This document shows positions 56,764 through 64,000 of a stretch of DNA of 64,000 nucleotides, in pieces; within the stretch, counting starts at the first letter, position 1, and every line of letters begins with the position of its first letter. Source of the DNA: Sodalis sp. dw_96 (lineage in GTDB: Bacteria; Pseudomonadota; Gammaproteobacteria; Enterobacterales; Enterobacteriaceae); assembly GCF_018449575.1 (NCBI RefSeq), contig NZ_JAAVUT010000001.1, positions 434,001-498,000 of the forward strand, given 5' to 3'. The notes under the pieces were generated by a model. The model worked only from the letters and a program-made list of their open reading frames with translations. It was not told the origin of the DNA and made no database searches. The translations under genes were made by a program, and so were the position numbers.

Positions 56764-58121
56764 TGAGCGGGACGGAAGCGGTATTAACCCATTGGTATCA
56801 GCAGCAGCAGAGGCGATTGTCGGGATTCTCGCCGGTGACCGTAACGGGCCGCATCACCGGTATTACCGGCATACTGCTGGAAAGCAGTATGCCCCATGCG
56901 CGCATCGGCGACCTGTGCCGTGTCGAACGCAACGACAGCAGCAGCGTGCTGGCCGAAATAGTGGGGTTCACCCCGAGTCATACCCTGCTGTCGGCCCTTG
57001 GGCAGTTGGACGGCATCCCTCGGGGCGCGCGGGTTACCCCGCTTTTCCTGCCGCACAGCATCAGGGTTTCGCCGCAATTGCTCGGCAGCGTGCTGGACGG
57101 ATTCGGCCGGCCTATTGAAGCGGGCGGCGTGAGCGCTTTTGCCCTGCCGGACGAGCGGCAGGATGCCGTCAGCGTGCTGGGGGATGCGCCGCTGGCCACC
57201 GAACGCCCGCCTATCGATCGGCTGTTGCCCACCGGGCTGCGCGCCATCGACGGTTTGCTGACCCTCGGAGAGGGCCAGCGCGTGGGCGTATTTGCCGGCG
57301 CGGGCTGCGGCAAGACAACCCTGTTGGCCGAGCTGGCGCGCAATACGCCCTGCGATGTCATTGTCTTCGGCCTGATCGGCGAACGGGGACGCGAGTTGCG
57401 TGAATTCCTCGATCATGAGCTGGACGACGCCCTGCGCCGCCGCACGGTGCTGATTTGCGCCACGTCGGATCGCAGCAGCATGGAGCGCGCCCGCGCGGCC
57501 TTTACCGCCACCGCCATTGCCGAAGCCTTCCGCGGCCGGGGCGACAGCGTATTGCTGATCCTGGACTCGTTAACGCGCTTTGCCCGCGCCCAGCGCGAAA
57601 TCGGCCTGGCGCTGGGGGAGCCACCCGGTCGCGGCGGCTTGCCCCCCTCGGTCTATACCCTATTGCCCACGCTGCTGGAACGGGCGGGGCGGACCGCCCT
57701 GGGGTCGATTACCGCCCTGTATTCCGTGCTGATAGAGCAGGATTCCATGAACGATCCGGTGGCGGACGAGGTGCGCTCCCTCATCGACGGACATATCGTA
57801 TTGACGCGGCGCCTGGCGGAACGCGGCCATTATCCCGCCATCGATGTGCTGGCCAGCCTGAGCCGGACCATGGGTCACGTGGCGGACCCTGAACAGATCA
57901 ATCAGGCCACGGCGGTCCGGCGGCTGATGGCCGCTTGGCAACAGGTGGAAATACTGATCCGGCTGGGGGAGTATCAGCCGGGCAATGACAGCCTGACCGA
58001 TGCCGCGGTGGGCGCTCAGGATGCGATCAATGCCTATTTGCGCCAGGAGACCCGCCAGCCTTCAACGCTGGAAGATACCCTTAATCAGCTTGCGGAGGTA
58101 AGCCGCCATGCGCCGTTATAG
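56763..58121 (+). CDS. hrcN: type III ATPase HrcN (SctN)
   Basis: Hexameric ATPase that releases chaperones and unfolds substrates at the base of the injectisome. Walker A AGAGCGKTT is at residues 178-186, GLIGERGRELREFL follows, Walker B is SVLLILDSLTRFA, and the PPGRGGLPPSVYTLLP loop is present. Length 452 is normal. The ATG at 56763 overlaps the hrpQ stop; the GTG one codon earlier is less likely. Confidence 0.97.
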   Translation: MSGTEAVLTHWYQQQQRRLSGFSPVTVTGRITGITGILLESSMPHARIGDLCRVERNDSSSVLAEIVGFTPSHTLLSALGQLDGIPRGARVTPLFLPHSIRVSPQLLGSVLDGFGRPIEAGGVSAFALPDERQDAVSVLGDAPLATERPPIDRLLPTGLRAIDGLLTLGEGQRVGVFAGAGCGKTTLLAELARNTPCDVIVFGLIGERGRELREFLDHELDDALRRRTVLICATSDRSSMERARAAFTATAIAEAFRGRGDSVLLILDSLTRFARAQREIGLALGEPPGRGGLPPSVYTLLPTLLERAGRTALGSITALYSVLIEQDSMNDPVADEVRSLIDGHIVLTRRLAERGHYPAIDVLASLSRTMGHVADPEQINQATAVRRLMAAWQQVEILIRLGEYQPGNDSLTDAAVGAQDAINAYLRQETRQPSTLEDTLNQLAEVSRHAPL

Positions 58122-58572
58122 CCTTGTTGAACCTGATCTCGTTGCGGACCCGGCCACGGCCGAACTGGAGCGGGCGGTTAATATACTGCTGCCCATCCGC
58201 CGTCTGCGCTTGAACCGAACCGAACGCCTGCAGAGGGAACAGGAGCGCGAGCTGCAAAGCGCCGACGCCCGCTCGGCCAAAGCGTCACGGGCGCTGCAGG
58301 CGCAACAGGCGCGCTATCAAGGACTCAAGGAGCGGTTTGACGCGGAAAATCAGGGACGACGCCAGTGTCAGGAATCACTGATGAAAACGCTGGCGAAGGA
58401 GCGGCATGAAAGTGACAATGTCACATATATTCGCACGCAGCTTGACCAACTGCAGCAGTATCGGCAGCAGCAGCAAACCCGCGTTGAGCAGGCGCAGCGG
58501 GAAGCCGGGCTGCGCCGGCACCAGGTGGAAAAACTCGACTATCTGTCAGGCGAAAGCAAGGTGTCGCAATGA
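58108..58572 (+). CDS. hrpO: type III stalk protein HrpO (SctO)
   Basis: A 154-residue coiled-coil protein, the stalk (FliJ-like) partner of the HrcN ATPase. It is almost entirely helical and rich in Arg, Gln and Glu (RTERLQREQERELQSADARS, DQLQQYRQQQQTRVEQAQRE). Position after hrcN and 14-base overlap with it fit the conserved order. Sequence conservation in this family is low; the call rests on position, length and coiled coil. Confidence 0.85.
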   Translation: MRRYSLVEPDLVADPATAELERAVNILLPIRRLRLNRTERLQREQERELQSADARSAKASRALQAQQARYQGLKERFDAENQGRRQCQESLMKTLAKERHESDNVTYIRTQLDQLQQYRQQQQTRVEQAQREAGLRRHQVEKLDYLSGESKVSQ

Positions 58573-59327
58573 ACGAAATGCCGCCCACATCAAAATCGGC
58601 GTCCTCCCCGGCAGCCACGGGACGGGACGGCACGGACAGCCGGGGAGGCGAGGGGGATCAGCGTACCAGGGAAAAGGGTGCCCCGGATAGTCGTGCCAGT
58701 CATGCTGGTGCCCGGGATAATGCCGCCGCGCCGCATGGGTCGCCGGTGCAAAAAACCTCAGATTCTTCGCACCGGACGGCGGGGAAGGAAAAACCGCCGC
58801 GCCCGGGTGCCTGGTCGTTATCGTCACGCCCGATCAACCTACGCGCCGACAGCGGCGTTTCTTCGGCCGTTGACGCGATGCCGCACCGGGATAATGCCCG
58901 GTCCGCCGGTGAAGATGATGAGTTGTTCAGTCAATTATTGACGCTTGATCCTCCACGGGAGCCGGCTGCACCTTTTAACCCCGGCTTCTTCAATTCGCCG
59001 GCGGCCAGCGGCGCGCCGGATGACACCGGCGCAGGTCAGGGAATATCGCCGACGGCGTTGTGGCAGGCGCTGGAGCCTGAGCTGGCGGCAACGTTGGCGG
59101 GGCAGCCGGCGGGTTTGGTGTTAATAACGCTGTTGTTACCCAAGCTGGGTGAAGTGGATGCGCGGATGTCGCCGCTGCCGCCCGCCGGATGGGATATTGC
59201 CTTACGCCTTGAACCGTCGGCCTGGACGGCGCTGGAGCCCTATCACGAACATTGCCGCCGGTCGCTGAAACGGCGATTGGCCGGTCGCGTTAAACTGCGT
59301 TTCGAACAGCGGGAGCGGCGAAAATGA
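58569..59327 (+). CDS. hrpP: needle/pilus length and specificity switch protein HrpP (SctP)
   Basis: A 252-residue protein with a low-complexity first half (Ser, Arg, Gly and Pro rich) and a compact C-terminal domain (about residues 150-245, GLVLITLLLPKLGEVDARMS then WDIALRLEPSAW). This is the substrate-specificity switch layout. Overlaps hrpO (ATGA) and hrcQ by four bases each. In HrpP proteins the N-terminal half varies freely, which explains the odd composition. Confidence 0.82.
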   Translation: MNEMPPTSKSASSPAATGRDGTDSRGGEGDQRTREKGAPDSRASHAGARDNAAAPHGSPVQKTSDSSHRTAGKEKPPRPGAWSLSSRPINLRADSGVSSAVDAMPHRDNARSAGEDDELFSQLLTLDPPREPAAPFNPGFFNSPAASGAPDDTGAGQGISPTALWQALEPELAATLAGQPAGLVLITLLLPKLGEVDARMSPLPPAGWDIALRLEPSAWTALEPYHEHCRRSLKRRLAGRVKLRFEQRERRK

Positions 59328-60406
59328 AAGCCATTTCATTGCAGCGGCGATCGCGCCTTGAGGCCAGGCTGCGCGCCCGTATCGGCTGCGGTTACCGGTT
59401 TGGCTATTCGTTAAGCGGCGGGCGGGGCATGCTGGACCTGACGCTGGCTGACGACGCGGCCGTAGTACCCATGATGGAAGTGCCGATGACGATGCCCATA
59501 AGCGGCTGGCGCTGCGATCTCGGTCCTCTGTGGCTATCCGCTCCTGAAGCGCTGAGCCTGCTGTCCGACTGCCCGCTGCCGGCACTGCCGGTGGCGGAAG
59601 ACGGTGATGAAGCCTGGTACTGGCCTCTTTATAATCAGTATCTTAGCGCTGAATTACAGCGGCTTTTCGGCAGTCTCAACACGGACGGGTCATCGTCGCC
59701 TCCCGACGATGCATTGATGCTCGATCTGCTGATTACCCTGGGAGAAGAGCGTGCCCGCTGCCGCCTCTCCCTTGGCGCCGATACGTTGGAGCGGATGTTG
59801 GATAAGCCCGGCTGGTCACTTGTGCCGCCACCCCCGCTGGAACACCTGCCCCTGACGTTGCCGATAACCTGGGGAGAGCTGACGCTCTCCCTGGAACAGC
59901 TCCGCTCTCTGCGGCCTGACGATATTCTGCTGCCGTCCGCCGCCAACCTTTCCCCTGCGGGAAGCGGTGTTCTTCGCTATGCCCGGCTCGGCCTGCACGG
60001 CGAGTTGCTGAACGAGCCGGGGCGAGGGGCGCATTTTTACATTAATGATTTGGAGATCAATGACATGGTTTATGAGCCAGAGGATCATGAAACGGACGGC
60101 ATGTCCCCGCCGCCGCCCGAAGAACAAGAACGGGACGCACCGGCAGCCGACGCTTCGGCGTTCGATCCGCTGCCGCTATTGCTCACGGTGCGCTGCGGAC
60201 AATTAAAACTTACCCTGGGTGAGGTGCAAAGACTGAGCGTCGGCTCGCTGGTGGTGATCGATCATGTCCAGCCCGGCGAAGCCCTGTTGTGCCACGGCGA
60301 TTTTCCCCTGGCGAAAGGGGAATTGGTGGATGTGGAAGGCACGCTGGGCCTGCAAATTACCCACCTATTGCCGGACAGCCGTAATCCCTCCGCCGGGAGC
60401 GCCTAG
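59324..60406 (+). CDS. hrcQ: type III C-ring/sorting platform protein HrcQ (SctQ)
   Basis: Cytoplasmic sorting-platform protein. Unlike Pseudomonas syringae, where it is split in two genes, this is one 360-residue frame. The C-terminal SpoA domain reads LTVRCGQLKLTLGEVQRLSV and VEGTLGLQITHLL; a first, weaker SpoA-like region lies around residues 185-245. An acidic/proline linker separates them (about residues 250-275). A good internal start at 60065 could give a separate C-terminal product. Confidence 0.92.
   Translation: MKAISLQRRSRLEARLRARIGCGYRFGYSLSGGRGMLDLTLADDAAVVPMMEVPMTMPISGWRCDLGPLWLSAPEALSLLSDCPLPALPVAEDGDEAWYWPLYNQYLSAELQRLFGSLNTDGSSSPPDDALMLDLLITLGEERARCRLSLGADTLERMLDKPGWSLVPPPPLEHLPLTLPITWGELTLSLEQLRSLRPDDILLPSAANLSPAGSGVLRYARLGLHGELLNEPGRGAHFYINDLEINDMVYEPEDHETDGMSPPPPEEQERDAPAADASAFDPLPLLLTVRCGQLKLTLGEVQRLSVGSLVVIDHVQPGEALLCHGDFPLAKGELVDVEGTLGLQITHLLPDSRNPSAGSA
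60065..60406 (+). CDS. possible internal product HrcQ-C
   Basis: An in-frame ATG at 60065 follows TGGAGA with a 9-base gap. Translation would give 113 residues: the linker plus the C-terminal SpoA domain. Many SctQ genes make such a short form (YscQ-C, SpaO-S), and Pseudomonas encodes it as separate hrcQb. It is inferred from the start signal alone. Confidence 0.5.
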   Translation: MVYEPEDHETDGMSPPPPEEQERDAPAADASAFDPLPLLLTVRCGQLKLTLGEVQRLSVGSLVVIDHVQPGEALLCHGDFPLAKGELVDVEGTLGLQITHLLPDSRNPSAGSA

Positions 60407-60412
60407 CCGCCT

Positions 60413-61060
60413 ATGGAACCGCTGAACCCGCTGATGCTGGCGCTGTTTCTCGGCGCGCTGTCGCTGGTGCCGATCCTGATGATCGTCTGTACCAGCTTCC
60501 TGAAAATTTCCATGGTGCTCATGCTGACGCGTAATGCCATGGGCGTGCAGCAAGTGCCGCCGAACATGGCGCTTTACGGCATCGCCCTGGCGGCCACGCT
60601 GTTTGTGATGGCGCCGGTCTTCAGCGACATGAGCCAGCGCGTTAAACAGCAGCCACTGGATCTCACGTCCATGGACCGGTTGAGCTATACCCTGAATAAC
60701 GGCGTCGAGCCGTTGAAAAAGTTTATGTCGCACAACACCGATCCCGACATTCTGGTCCATCTGGAGGAAAACGGCGCGCGTATGTGGCCGAAGGATATGG
60801 CCGCCAACCTGAACGCCGACAGCCCCCTGCTGATCATTCCGGCCTTTGTGCTCTCCGAGCTGCAGAGCGGTTTCGAAATGGGGTTCTTGATCTACATTCC
60901 TTTTATCGTGGTGGACCTGATCGTCTCCAACGTGCTGCTGGCGCTGGGGATGCAGATGGTCTCGCCAATGACGATATCGCTGCCGCTGAAGATCCTGCTG
61001 TTTGTGCTGGTGAGCGGTTGGACGCGCCTGCTGGACGGTCTTTTCTACAGTTATTTATGA
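60413..61060 (+). CDS. hrcR: type III export apparatus protein HrcR (SctR)
   Basis: Core export-gate membrane protein, 215 residues with four helices. Family stretches: [58 protein letters not shown] and [14 protein letters not shown]. It starts six bases after the hrcQ stop and its stop is followed at once by hrcS signals. Confidence 0.97.
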   Translation: MEPLNPLMLALFLGALSLVPILMIVCTSFLKISMVLMLTRNAMGVQQVPPNMALYGIALAATLFVMAPVFSDMSQRVKQQPLDLTSMDRLSYTLNNGVEPLKKFMSHNTDPDILVHLEENGARMWPKDMAANLNADSPLLIIPAFVLSELQSGFEMGFLIYIPFIVVDLIVSNVLLALGMQMVSPMTISLPLKILLFVLVSGWTRLLDGLFYSYL

Positions 61061-61068
61061 GGACGACG

Positions 61069-61329
61069 ATGGACATTTTGACGCTGTTCAGACAGGCGAT
61101 GTTACTGGTGGTGATGCTGTCGGCGGCGCCGCTGATTGTCGCGGTCATCGTTGGGATAGCGATCTCGCTGTTGCAAGCGGTGATGCAGCTCCAGGATCAA
61201 ACCTTGCCGTTCAGCCTTAAGCTGGTGGCGGTGGGCATTACGCTGGCATTGACCGGCCGTTGGATAGGCAACGAACTGATCCAGCTAACGCAAACCGCCT
61301 TCTCCATGATGGAAACGGTGAGACCGTAA
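61069..61329 (+). CDS. hrcS: type III export apparatus protein HrcS (SctS)
   Basis: Two-helix export-gate protein of 86 residues (LFRQAMLLVVMLSAAPLIVA and SLKLVAVGITLALTGRWIG). The family motif ISLLQAVMQLQDQTLPFSLK spans the loop. The ATG at 61069 follows GAGG; an ATG four codons upstream overlaps the hrcR stop. Much longer in-frame starts are inside hrcR. Confidence 0.95.
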   Translation: MDILTLFRQAMLLVVMLSAAPLIVAVIVGIAISLLQAVMQLQDQTLPFSLKLVAVGITLALTGRWIGNELIQLTQTAFSMMETVRP

Positions 61330-62132
61330 TGCTGTGGGGACCGGTGATGCATCAGGCCTATTTTTTTATCCTGGCCCTGTCCCTCGGCATGGCACGGCTG
61401 TTTCCCTGCCTGCTGCTGACGCCCATCTTCTCTTTTACGGCGGTGAAAGGCCTGCTGCGCACCGCCATCGTTATCGCATTGGCGCTGTTCCCGGCCCCGC
61501 TTATCCAGCGGGAGCTGGCGGCGCAGCCGCCGGACTTCATTCCGCTGGCCGGCCTGGCGCTGAAAGAGCTGTTGATCGGCACGTTGATCGGCCTGCTGCT
61601 GTCCATGCCGTTTTGGCTCTATGAGTCCGTCGGCGCCCTGTTTGATAACCAGCGCGGCGCGCTGATGGGCGGACAGCTTAATCCCCAGTTGGGTCTCGAC
61701 GTGACCCCCCTCGGCCACCTGCTGCAGCAGACCATCATCTTGCTGCTGGTGCTGGGTCCCGGTCTCTCCACCGTTACCCAGGTTATATGGGACAGCTATG
61801 AGCTATGGCCGGTGACGGCCTGGTGGCCGTTTCCCAGCGAGGCGGGATTCAAGGTCTATCAGCATCTGCTGGCGGAACTGTTTTTTAACATGGTGCTGTA
61901 TGCCGGTCCGTTGGTGGTCCTGCTGCTGTTGATGGATTTTGCCGTAGGGATCTTGAGTCTTTACAGTCCGCAGCTCCAGGCCACTACTCTGGCGGTTCCC
62001 ATCAAGTGTCTGCTGGGTCTGCTGTTCTTCGTGGTCTATCTGCCGATCCTCGGTTATCTGGCCAATCAGCGCCTGTACGATTTACGCGATTTGATTCATA
62101 TCCTGCCGACCCTGGTGGGCAAACCCGGATAA
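61329..62132 (+). CDS. hrcT: type III export apparatus protein HrcT (SctT)
   Basis: Export-gate membrane protein, 267 residues, six or more helices (FFILALSLGMARLFPCLLLT, LALKELLIGTLIGLLLSMPF, GPLVVLLLLMDFAVGILSL). The ATG at 61329 overlaps the hrcS stop (TAATG). It lies four bases before hrcU. Confidence 0.95.
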   Translation: MLWGPVMHQAYFFILALSLGMARLFPCLLLTPIFSFTAVKGLLRTAIVIALALFPAPLIQRELAAQPPDFIPLAGLALKELLIGTLIGLLLSMPFWLYESVGALFDNQRGALMGGQLNPQLGLDVTPLGHLLQQTIILLLVLGPGLSTVTQVIWDSYELWPVTAWWPFPSEAGFKVYQHLLAELFFNMVLYAGPLVVLLLLMDFAVGILSLYSPQLQATTLAVPIKCLLGLLFFVVYLPILGYLANQRLYDLRDLIHILPTLVGKPG

Positions 62133-62136
62133 GCCG

Positions 62137-63219
62137 ATGAGTGAAAAAACCGAAGACGCCACGCCGCAAAAGCTGAAAGAGTCACGTAAAAAAGGGCAGG
62201 TCAGCCAAAGCCAGGACATTCCCCGCCTGCTGATCTGCATCGGCATCTTCGAGTCCATTTTTGCCATGGTGGACACCGGCATGCAGCGGCTTGAATCGAT
62301 GATCATCCTGCCCCTCGATCGACTGCACGATCCCTTCGCCCATGCGATGGATGAGGTGGTCACGGATTCGCTGCTGGTCATGCTGATGTTTTGCGGCAGC
62401 GTGTGCGGCATTGCATTACTGCTGCGCATCGTCGGCGGCTGGGTACAGTTCGGTCCGCTGTTCGCCCCCGAAGCCCTGGCGCCCAAATTTGATATGTTTA
62501 ATCCGGCGCATCAGTTCAAAAATATGTTTTCCACCAAGCAATTTGTCCAACTGCTCGCCAGTCTGCTGAAAGCGGCGGCCATCAGCACCGTCTTCTATTT
62601 GGCGATCAAACCCGAACTGGGCAACCTGGCGCAGCTGGCGTACGGCGATCTGAACGGTTTTTGGCAATCGGTGATGCGTCTATTCGTCAAGATTACCCGT
62701 CAGACGCTGATGGTGCTGCTGGTGATAAGCCTGCTGGATTTCGCCATCCAAAAATTCTTCTTCCGTAAGCAGCAGCGCATGAGCCATGAAGATATCCGTA
62801 ACGAATTCAAGCAAAGCGAGGGGGATCCCCATATGAAAGGCCACCGGCGGCAGGTGGCGAAGGAGATTCTCAACAAAGCCGCCCCCGCGCCGCGCAAAAT
62901 TGTGATTAAAGATGTCGATATGCTGCTGGTCAATCCGACGCACTATGCCGTCGGGCTGTTCTACCGGCCGGATGTCACTCCGTTGCCGCGCCTGATGTTC
63001 AAAGCCGCCGACCGCGAAGCGTCCGAATTGATCGAGCGGGCCCAGCAGGCGCGGGTGCCGGTCATCCGCTTTGTCTGGCTTACCCGGACCCTGTACCGCA
63101 CCACAAGGGAGGGCGCCTATATTCCGAGGGAAACGCTGACGGCGGTGGCGCAGGTATATCGTTTATTGCGCGAGCTGGAAGACCAGCAGCTTGATGAAGT
63201 AATTGAAATAAATGAATAA
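62137..63219 (+). CDS. hrcU: type III autoprotease switch protein HrcU (SctU)
   Basis: Export-gate protein that changes substrate specificity after self-cleavage. N-terminal SEKTEDATPQKLKESRKKGQ precedes four helices; the cytoplasmic domain carries the cleavage site NPTH at residues 266-269 (MLLVNPTHYAVG). Length 360 is normal. It ends the hrpJ operon; no terminator is obvious. Confidence 0.97.
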   Translation: MSEKTEDATPQKLKESRKKGQVSQSQDIPRLLICIGIFESIFAMVDTGMQRLESMIILPLDRLHDPFAHAMDEVVTDSLLVMLMFCGSVCGIALLLRIVGGWVQFGPLFAPEALAPKFDMFNPAHQFKNMFSTKQFVQLLASLLKAAAISTVFYLAIKPELGNLAQLAYGDLNGFWQSVMRLFVKITRQTLMVLLVISLLDFAIQKFFFRKQQRMSHEDIRNEFKQSEGDPHMKGHRRQVAKEILNKAAPAPRKIVIKDVDMLLVNPTHYAVGLFYRPDVTPLPRLMFKAADREASELIERAQQARVPVIRFVWLTRTLYRTTREGAYIPRETLTAVAQVYRLLRELEDQQLDEVIEINE

Positions 63220-63268
63220 GACCGGGGGGATTAAACGCTGGATTTGTGATCAATGTCGCTCATCATAG

Positions 63269-63297
63269 CGAACCTGACCCAGCTTTCCACCCACTCA
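63269..63297 (+). promoter_or_regulatory. hrp box before the last gene
   Basis: CGAACC at 63269-63274, 16 bases, then CCACTCA at 63291-63297. This matches the HrpL consensus at all positions but the first G. It lies about 108 bases before the ATG at 63405, so that gene should be a HrpL target, separate from the hrcU operon. Confidence 0.75.
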
Positions 63298-63404
63298 TTG
63301 GGAGTGGACTGAGTAATAACCAGCTGTTTCATCGCGCTAATCCGTCGATTTTTCCAGCCCGCACAGAAGATCCTTTTATCAGCCTATATGAATGAGGTAA
63401 TACC

Positions 63405-64000
63405 ATGCCATCACCCATCAATACCCCTAATCCGGTGAGTTTGTCAGGCGATATCGCGTCCACGTCGGCTCAAGGGGCTCAGCAAACCGATCAGGCACAG
63501 CTTGGCGGCGGCGTAAGCGGCGTCAATTCCGCTTACGCCGGCAGGGGATATAGCCCCGCGCAGTTGGCCAATCATTCTGATATCAGAGAGATGCTAAAGG
63601 GGGATTATGACACCTATCGCAACGGCGCCAATGCCGGCGCCATCGATAACGTCGTGACGACCCGCGCCGAAAGTTTGGCTTTTGAGTTCGGCCATTCCCG
63701 CGCGGATGTGGAAAATAATTTGGCCAAAGCGCAGAAGCTGGATTGGATCTCCGCCACCGCCGCGGGTACGCTCACGGCCACGCCTTTTGTTGTTTCAGGT
63801 TTTTTGGCGAAAGTGCTCAACGATAAGATGTTGTCGGGGCTGCCTGCGGGAGGCTATTCGCAAGAGGCGTTAGCGGCGCTTATCGGCAACGCGACCGCCA
63901 TGGAATTGAAGGCTATCGGCGATAAAATATTCGAGCCGGCCACCACCGATGCACTCTGGCTGGCCCCGGATGAGTCGAAGATGGACCCGGCGTTGAAAAA
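63405..64000 (+). CDS. candidate type III effector or translocator, N-terminal part
   Basis: At least 198 residues are visible; the frame runs off the window. The first 50 residues are rich in Ser, Thr, Gln, Gly and Asn with few charges (VSLSGDIASTSAQGAQQTDQ), typical of a type III secretion signal. A more ordered part follows, with FEFGHSRADVENNLAKAQKL and a hydrophobic stretch ATPFVVSGFLAKVL. GAGGTAATACC precedes the ATG and a hrp box lies upstream. By position after hrcU it could be HrpK or another translocator. I cannot name the family from the visible part. Confidence 0.6.
   Translation, partial: MPSPINTPNPVSLSGDIASTSAQGAQQTDQAQLGGGVSGVNSAYAGRGYSPAQLANHSDIREMLKGDYDTYRNGANAGAIDNVVTTRAESLAFEFGHSRADVENNLAKAQKLDWISATAAGTLTATPFVVSGFLAKVLNDKMLSGLPAGGYSQEALAALIGNATAMELKAIGDKIFEPATTDALWLAPDESKMDPALK

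Overview
The window reads as chromosomal DNA of a gamma-proteobacterium of the order Enterobacterales. The glp, dgo, dpp and pit proteins are close to their Escherichia coli counterparts. A group I Hrp type III secretion system of the Erwinia/Pantoea/Pectobacterium kind points to a plant- or insect-associated member of the Pectobacteriaceae or Erwiniaceae. That placement is inferred from remembered protein similarity, not from a search.

Layout. 0.6-6.3 kb: an orphan DppA-like binding protein, a tannase/feruloyl-esterase-family enzyme, and an overlapping pair of a PhnD-like protein and a fatty acid desaturase. 6.4-7.3 kb: an ectoine/polar amino acid type ABC transporter operon collapsed by successive deletions. 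7.3-9.2 kb: a LysR regulator divergent from a short-chain dehydrogenase, with nested palindromes between them. 9.4-26 kb: a signalling and hydrolase region. It holds a FixJ-type regulator, an AraC regulator, an 1889-residue pseudokinase/ATPase/GAF/PAS/histidine kinase, a stand-alone receiver, two XapX proteins, an isochorismatase-family hydrolase, an amidohydrolase, a DoxX protein, an MFS transporter with an extra C-terminal domain and an alpha/beta hydrolase. An AT-rich islet with a broken three-helix membrane protein gene sits inside it. 26.3-36.4 kb: an iron alcohol dehydrogenase, glpFK, glpABC and pitA. 36.7-45.1 kb: a D-galactonate regulon (dgoR, dgoK, dgoA, dgoD, dgoT) interrupted by dispersed repeats and carrying an extra MFS transporter and a 2-hydroxyacid dehydrogenase; three matching DgoR-type operators tie it together. 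45.2-49.3 kb: dppA, a DMT transporter and a lipoprotein beta-lactamase-family protein. 49.4-64 kb: hrpY, hrpX and hrpL on the minus strand and hrpJ-hrcV-hrpQ-hrcN-hrpO-hrpP-hrcQ-hrcR-hrcS-hrcT-hrcU on the plus strand, then a candidate type III effector or translocator cut by the window end.

How it works together. HrpX/HrpY and a sigma-54 promoter should drive hrpL. The HrpL sigma factor should then read the hrp boxes before hrpJ and before the last gene. The sigma-54 activator hrpS and the hrpA-hrcJ/hrcC operons, usually beside hrpY, are not in the window, so the cluster is rearranged or split. GlpF, GlpK and GlpABC form the glycerol and anaerobic glycerol-3-phosphate route. DgoT, DgoD, DgoK and DgoA take D-galactonate to pyruvate and glyceraldehyde-3-phosphate. 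The hydrolase region looks like a signal-controlled catabolic or detoxification unit with an unknown substrate.

Several loci show short in-frame tandem duplications, in-frame deletions or nonsense changes, so this genome appears to be in active rearrangement. No tRNA, rRNA, CRISPR array or complete insertion sequence was seen.
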